Shown: positions 61,227 through 64,000 of the stretch, piece after piece
Numbering within the stretch: the first letter of the stretch is position 1
How the letters are laid out: each line of letters begins with the position of its first letter
NCBI GenBank assembly: GCA_036557365.1
Contig: DATBHR010000060.1
Span: 33,332 to 97,331, forward strand
Length of the DNA stretch: 64,000 nt
Source: DATKHR01 sp036557365
GTDB taxonomy: Bacteria; Acidobacteriota; Vicinamibacteria; Vicinamibacterales; CAVVIG01
Direction: 5' to 3'
Notes under the pieces: generated by a model
What the model was told of the DNA's origin: nothing
The model's input: the letters and a program-made list of their open reading frames with translations, nothing else
Databases searched by the model: none
Translations under genes and position numbers: made by a program

Positions 61227-62390
61227 ATGGCTGCGCTCCTCGGATCCGACCGTCTGCTCGCCTCCACCCTGCTTCGCGGACGCCGGGTCGGCGTCGTCTG
61301 CAACCCTGCGTCCGTCGACGGCGGCTTGCGGCACATCGCGGACCGGTTGGCGGAGCATCCCCGGTCGACGCTGATCGCGATTTTCGGCCCGCAGCACGGG
61401 TTCCGGTCGGACGTGCAGGAGAACATGATCGAGACCGGCCACGCCCGGGACGACCTCCGCCGCGTCCCGGTGTTCTCGCTCTACAGCGAAACCCGCGAGC
61501 CGACCGCGGGGATGCTGAAGGACGTGGACCTGCTGGTCGTCGACCTGCAGGACGTCGGCACGAGGATCTACACCTACATCTACACGATGGCGTACTGCCT
61601 CATGGCGGCGCGCAAGAACCGGATCAAGATCATCGTCTGCGACCGGCCGAATCCCATCGGCGGCGCGGCCGTCGAAGGGCCGATGCTCGTTCACGGCTAT
61701 GAGTCGTTCGTCGGCCTGTATCCAATCCCGATGCGCCACGGGATGACGATCGGCGAGCTGGCGCGGCTCTTCAACGAGGAGTTCGGTATCGGCGCCGACC
61801 TCGACGTCATGCCGATGGAAGGGTGGCGCCGGCAGATGTACTTCGAGGAGTCGGGCGTGCCGTGGGTGCTCCCGTCGCCGAACCTGCCGACCGTGGACAG
61901 CGCCGTCGTCTATCCGGGAACGGTGCTTTTCGAAGGGACGAACGTTTCAGAGGGGCGCGGGACCACGCGGCCTTTCGAGCTCCTCGGCGCACCATGGGTG
62001 AAAGACGAGAGCTTCGCGCGCGAGCTGAATGAGCTCGGGCTGCCAGGCGTCCGATTCCGTCCCGCCGTCATCGAACCGACGTTTCACAAGCACGCGCGCG
62101 CGACCTGCGGCGGCGTCCAGATTCACGTATGCGATCGCGCGTCGTTCCGCCCGGTCGAGACCGGCGTCGCGCTGCTGGCGGCGTTCCGCGCGCACGGACC
62201 TTCGGCGTTCGCCTGGCGCGAACCGCCGTACGAATACGAGCACGAGAAGCTGCCGATCGATATCCTCGCCGGATCGTCCGATCTGCGTCTTCAGATTGAA
62301 GGCGGCATGTCCGCGCGCGCGATCGCGGAGTCGTGGACGCAGTCCGTCGACGAATTCAAACAGACTCGCGAGCGGTTCCTGATGTACTGA
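61227..62390 (+). CDS. namZ: Exo-beta-N-acetylmuramidase NamZ-like (DUF1343)
   Basis: 387 aa from ATG 61227; the frame is open to 60981 but that stretch is antisense to the RRM gene. VGVVCNPASVDGGL, IFGPQHGFRSDVQ, LVVDLQDVGTRIYTYIYTM, CDRPNPIGG and SPNLPTVDSAVVYPG are the conserved blocks of DUF1343, shown in other bacteria to remove terminal MurNAc from peptidoglycan fragments. No signal peptide is seen, which points to a cytoplasmic recycling enzyme or a missed export signal. Confidence 0.9.
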   Translation: MAALLGSDRLLASTLLRGRRVGVVCNPASVDGGLRHIADRLAEHPRSTLIAIFGPQHGFRSDVQENMIETGHARDDLRRVPVFSLYSETREPTAGMLKDVDLLVVDLQDVGTRIYTYIYTMAYCLMAARKNRIKIIVCDRPNPIGGAAVEGPMLVHGYESFVGLYPIPMRHGMTIGELARLFNEEFGIGADLDVMPMEGWRRQMYFEESGVPWVLPSPNLPTVDSAVVYPGTVLFEGTNVSEGRGTTRPFELLGAPWVKDESFARELNELGLPGVRFRPAVIEPTFHKHARATCGGVQIHVCDRASFRPVETGVALLAAFRAHGPSAFAWREPPYEYEHEKLPIDILAGSSDLRLQIEGGMSARAIAESWTQSVDEFKQTRERFLMY

Positions 62391-62398
62391 GCGCGGGC

Positions 62399-63262
62399 TT
62401 ATCCGCGCGTCTTCGCGATTCCGGGCGCGGCCGCTTCCTGCGGCGTGGCCGGCTCGAGATGATGCGTGATGAGGTGCGTTCGCAGCTGTTCGAACGCGTC
62501 GTTCGGCGTGTCAGCGTAATGCAGCAGTTCGAGATCCTGCTCGGCGATGGCGCCCCACTCGGCCATCGGCTCCAGCTTCAGCACCTGATCCCAGTACTCG
62601 CGTCCGTAGAGGATGACGCCGATCTTCTTCGAGAGCTTGTCGGTCTGGACGAGCGTGAGGATCTCGAACAGCTCGTCGCACGTTCCGAAGCCGCCCGGAA
62701 AAATCACGAGCGCCTTCGACAGGTACGCGAACCAGAACTTGCGCATGAAGAAGTAGTGGAACTCGAAGTGCAGCCGGTCGCTGATGTACGGGTTCGCGCC
62801 CTGCTCGAACGGCAGACGGATGTTCAGTCCGACCGTCTTGCCGCCCGCTTCGCGCGCCCCGCGGTTGGCGGCTTCCATGATCCCGGGGCCCCCGCCCGAC
62901 GTCACCACGAAGCGGTGGTTGTCGGACTGGAGTGACAGGCTCCACGTCGTGAGCAGGCGCGCAAGCTCGCGCGCTTCCTCGTAATAGCGCGCCCACTCGA
63001 GCGCCTTGCGCGTCTTGGTCAGCTCCAGTTCGTACGCCTGGTCGGCGTTCCGAATCCCGCGCGCCTTCAGGGTTCTCATCGCGCGCTCCGCGCGCTCGCG
63101 GCTGTCGACGCGGGCCGATCCGAAGAAGACCACCGTGTCCTGGATCTTCTCCTCTTTGAAGCGCCCGAGCGGCTCGAGGTACTCGGCGAGAATCCGGAGC
63201 GGCCGGGCTTCCTCGCTCTCGAGAAACTCCGGGTGCAGGTACGCGAGCGGCTGCTGCGACAT
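62399..63262 (-). CDS. LOG-family (lysine decarboxylase-like) nucleotide-binding protein
   Basis: 287 aa. VTSGGGPGIMEAANRGA and IFPGGFGTCDELFEILT are the two LOG motifs (PGGxGTxxE). The family contains phosphoribohydrolases acting on nucleoside 5'-monophosphates. This longer version with an N-terminal 60-residue extension and the FEFHYFFMRKFWFAY segment is the TIGR00730-like group. It converges with namZ, eight bases apart. Confidence 0.9.
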   Translation of the reverse strand: MSQQPLAYLHPEFLESEEARPLRILAEYLEPLGRFKEEKIQDTVVFFGSARVDSRERAERAMRTLKARGIRNADQAYELELTKTRKALEWARYYEEARELARLLTTWSLSLQSDNHRFVVTSGGGPGIMEAANRGAREAGGKTVGLNIRLPFEQGANPYISDRLHFEFHYFFMRKFWFAYLSKALVIFPGGFGTCDELFEILTLVQTDKLSKKIGVILYGREYWDQVLKLEPMAEWGAIAEQDLELLHYADTPNDAFEQLRTHLITHHLEPATPQEAAAPGIAKTRG

Positions 63263-63385
63263 AGAAGATCAATTTACCACCAGGTGCTATCATTCGCGGC
63301 TCATGACGCGCGTCAACGGTCCGCAATCGCCTGCCACGCCGCGCAGCCACGCGAAACCGGCGCGCGCGCGAACGACGAGCTGCCT

Positions 63386-63856
63386 TTGACGACCGTGACG
63401 AAGTCGCCGGAGCTCGACATCACGACATTCATCGACGCCCCGCCCGGGCTCGTCATGAAAGCGTTTTTCGACGTGCAGGCGCTGCAGGCCTGGTGGCAGG
63501 TCCGCCACGCGGTCGTCTCGCCGCGGATGCTCGGGCCGTACGCCATCGAATGGCCCGCGACTGATTTCAGCGACGAACTGCTGGGCCGGCTCGGCGGCGT
63601 CTTTCGGGGGACCGTCATGCAGGCCGATCCGACTGAAGGATTCTTCGTCGCCGATGCGTACTGGCTGCCGCCCGACGGCGAGCCGATCGGACCGATGGCG
63701 CTCCATGTCGTGATCACGCCGGCCGGCCTCGGGACGAAGGTTCGGGTCACGCAGAGCGGGTTCGAGGATAGTGCGCGCTGGCGCCGATACTACGAGGTCG
63801 TGGCGCACGGATGGGAGCGTGCGCTGGCGTCGTTGAAGTCGTTGCTGGAGAAGTGA
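63386..63856 (+). CDS. SRPBCC (AHSA1-like) ligand-binding protein
   Basis: 156 aa from TTG 63386; GTG 63395 is an equal alternative and neither has a strong ribosome site. ITTFIDAPPGLVMKAFFDVQALQAWW opens the START-like fold and GFEDSARWRRYYEVVAHGWERALASLKSLLEK is the closing long helix. Such proteins bind hydrophobic ligands or act with ArsR regulators. No such regulator is in view. Confidence 0.78.
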   Translation: MTTVTKSPELDITTFIDAPPGLVMKAFFDVQALQAWWQVRHAVVSPRMLGPYAIEWPATDFSDELLGRLGGVFRGTVMQADPTEGFFVADAYWLPPDGEPIGPMALHVVITPAGLGTKVRVTQSGFEDSARWRRYYEVVAHGWERALASLKSLLEK

Positions 63857-63865
63857 CCGCGTCGA

Positions 63866-63990
63866 GCCACGAAGACCCTCACAGCCACGAAAACACGAAA
63901 GCCCGAAAAAGAAGGCTCAGTACTCAGCCACGAAGGCTCGAAGGAAGGCCTCGTACTGGACGAACTTCGTGTCTTCGTGCCTTCGTGGCC
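63866..63990. repeat. Intergenic palindromic repeat (CCACGAAG family)
   Basis: Copies of GCCACGAA(A/G) at 63868-63945 face the inverse CTTCGTGCCTTCGTGGC at 63973-63989. The arms can pair. The last 144 bases of the window hold no gene. Confidence 0.6.
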
Positions 63991-64000
63991 TGTTTGGAGC

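Overview
The window is high-G+C Gram-negative chromosome. It carries inner-core LPS heptose genes, lipid A and Kdo genes, several outer-membrane barrels, periplasmic c-type cytochromes, PQQ beta-propeller dehydrogenases, a one-piece Ser/Thr kinase with repeats, a BlaI/BlaR1-type pair and a NamZ muramidase. This mix, together with split rfaE1/rfaE2 and a Gly-rich RRM protein, suggests Acidobacteriota (a Vicinamibacteria-like lineage). That placement is an inference from gene content, not from a marker gene.

Left part (1-7453, all minus strand): an HD-GYP response regulator running off the left edge; a three-gene operon of porin, CuA cupredoxin and di-heme c protein; a long class-III aminotransferase with an extra C-terminal domain; a small secreted protein; and a MarR regulator.

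Cell-envelope block (7662-18528): two tRNAs (Asp, Val) follow a minus-strand operon waaF-gmhB-rfaE1-rfaE2-waaC-ICMT. It diverges from a GT2 glycosyltransferase and nadE. Converging on nadE is a second minus-strand operon, waaA-lpxK-lpxL-like. Together these make and attach ADP-heptose, Kdo and acyl chains of lipid A. Period-7 repeats separate nadE from the lpxL-like gene and supply the end of the latter.

Glycolysis block (18572-22066): gap-pgk-tpiA, with start and stop codons overlapping, then secG and tRNA-Leu(GAG).

Integrated element (22045-26756): a 22-bp duplication of the tRNA-Leu 3' end bounds about 4.7 kb. The interval contains an overlapping pair of an unknown soluble protein and a four-helix membrane protein, a DUF488 protein coupled to a second unknown protein, a tiny zinc-ribbon gene, and a truncated kinase-like gene fused by deletion to a headless tyrosine integrase. 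Base composition is visibly less GC-rich than the flanks. This is the best place in the window for an undescribed system, possibly phage defence. No function is proven by the sequence.

Accessory and periplasmic part (26791-45634): outer-membrane proteins, a VOC protein, a heme-ankyrin-cyclase-like fusion, an S1/P1 nuclease, a membrane Ser/Thr kinase with a TPR-like sensor half, a very large secreted HExxH protease with ten GRGDI pentapeptides, a D-aminoacylase-like lipoprotein lacking the usual HxH, an orphan xanthine-dehydrogenase-type large subunit, an internally deleted acyltransferase remnant, and a B12 radical-SAM enzyme overlapping a SET-domain protein.

Right part (45677-64000): a Sel1-repeat protein, a BlaR1/BlaI-like pair with a clear operator over its promoter, a DUF3014 protein, and a five-gene minus-strand operon (metallo-beta-lactamase fold, di-heme PQQ protein, membrane protein, PQQ protein, CapA-like). 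After these come a methyltransferase with an unclear start, zinc-ribbon proteins, a BaiN-type flavoprotein with no canonical start codon, a CarD-like small protein, an RRM protein, NamZ, a LOG-family protein and an SRPBCC protein. Intergenic palindromic repeats close the window.
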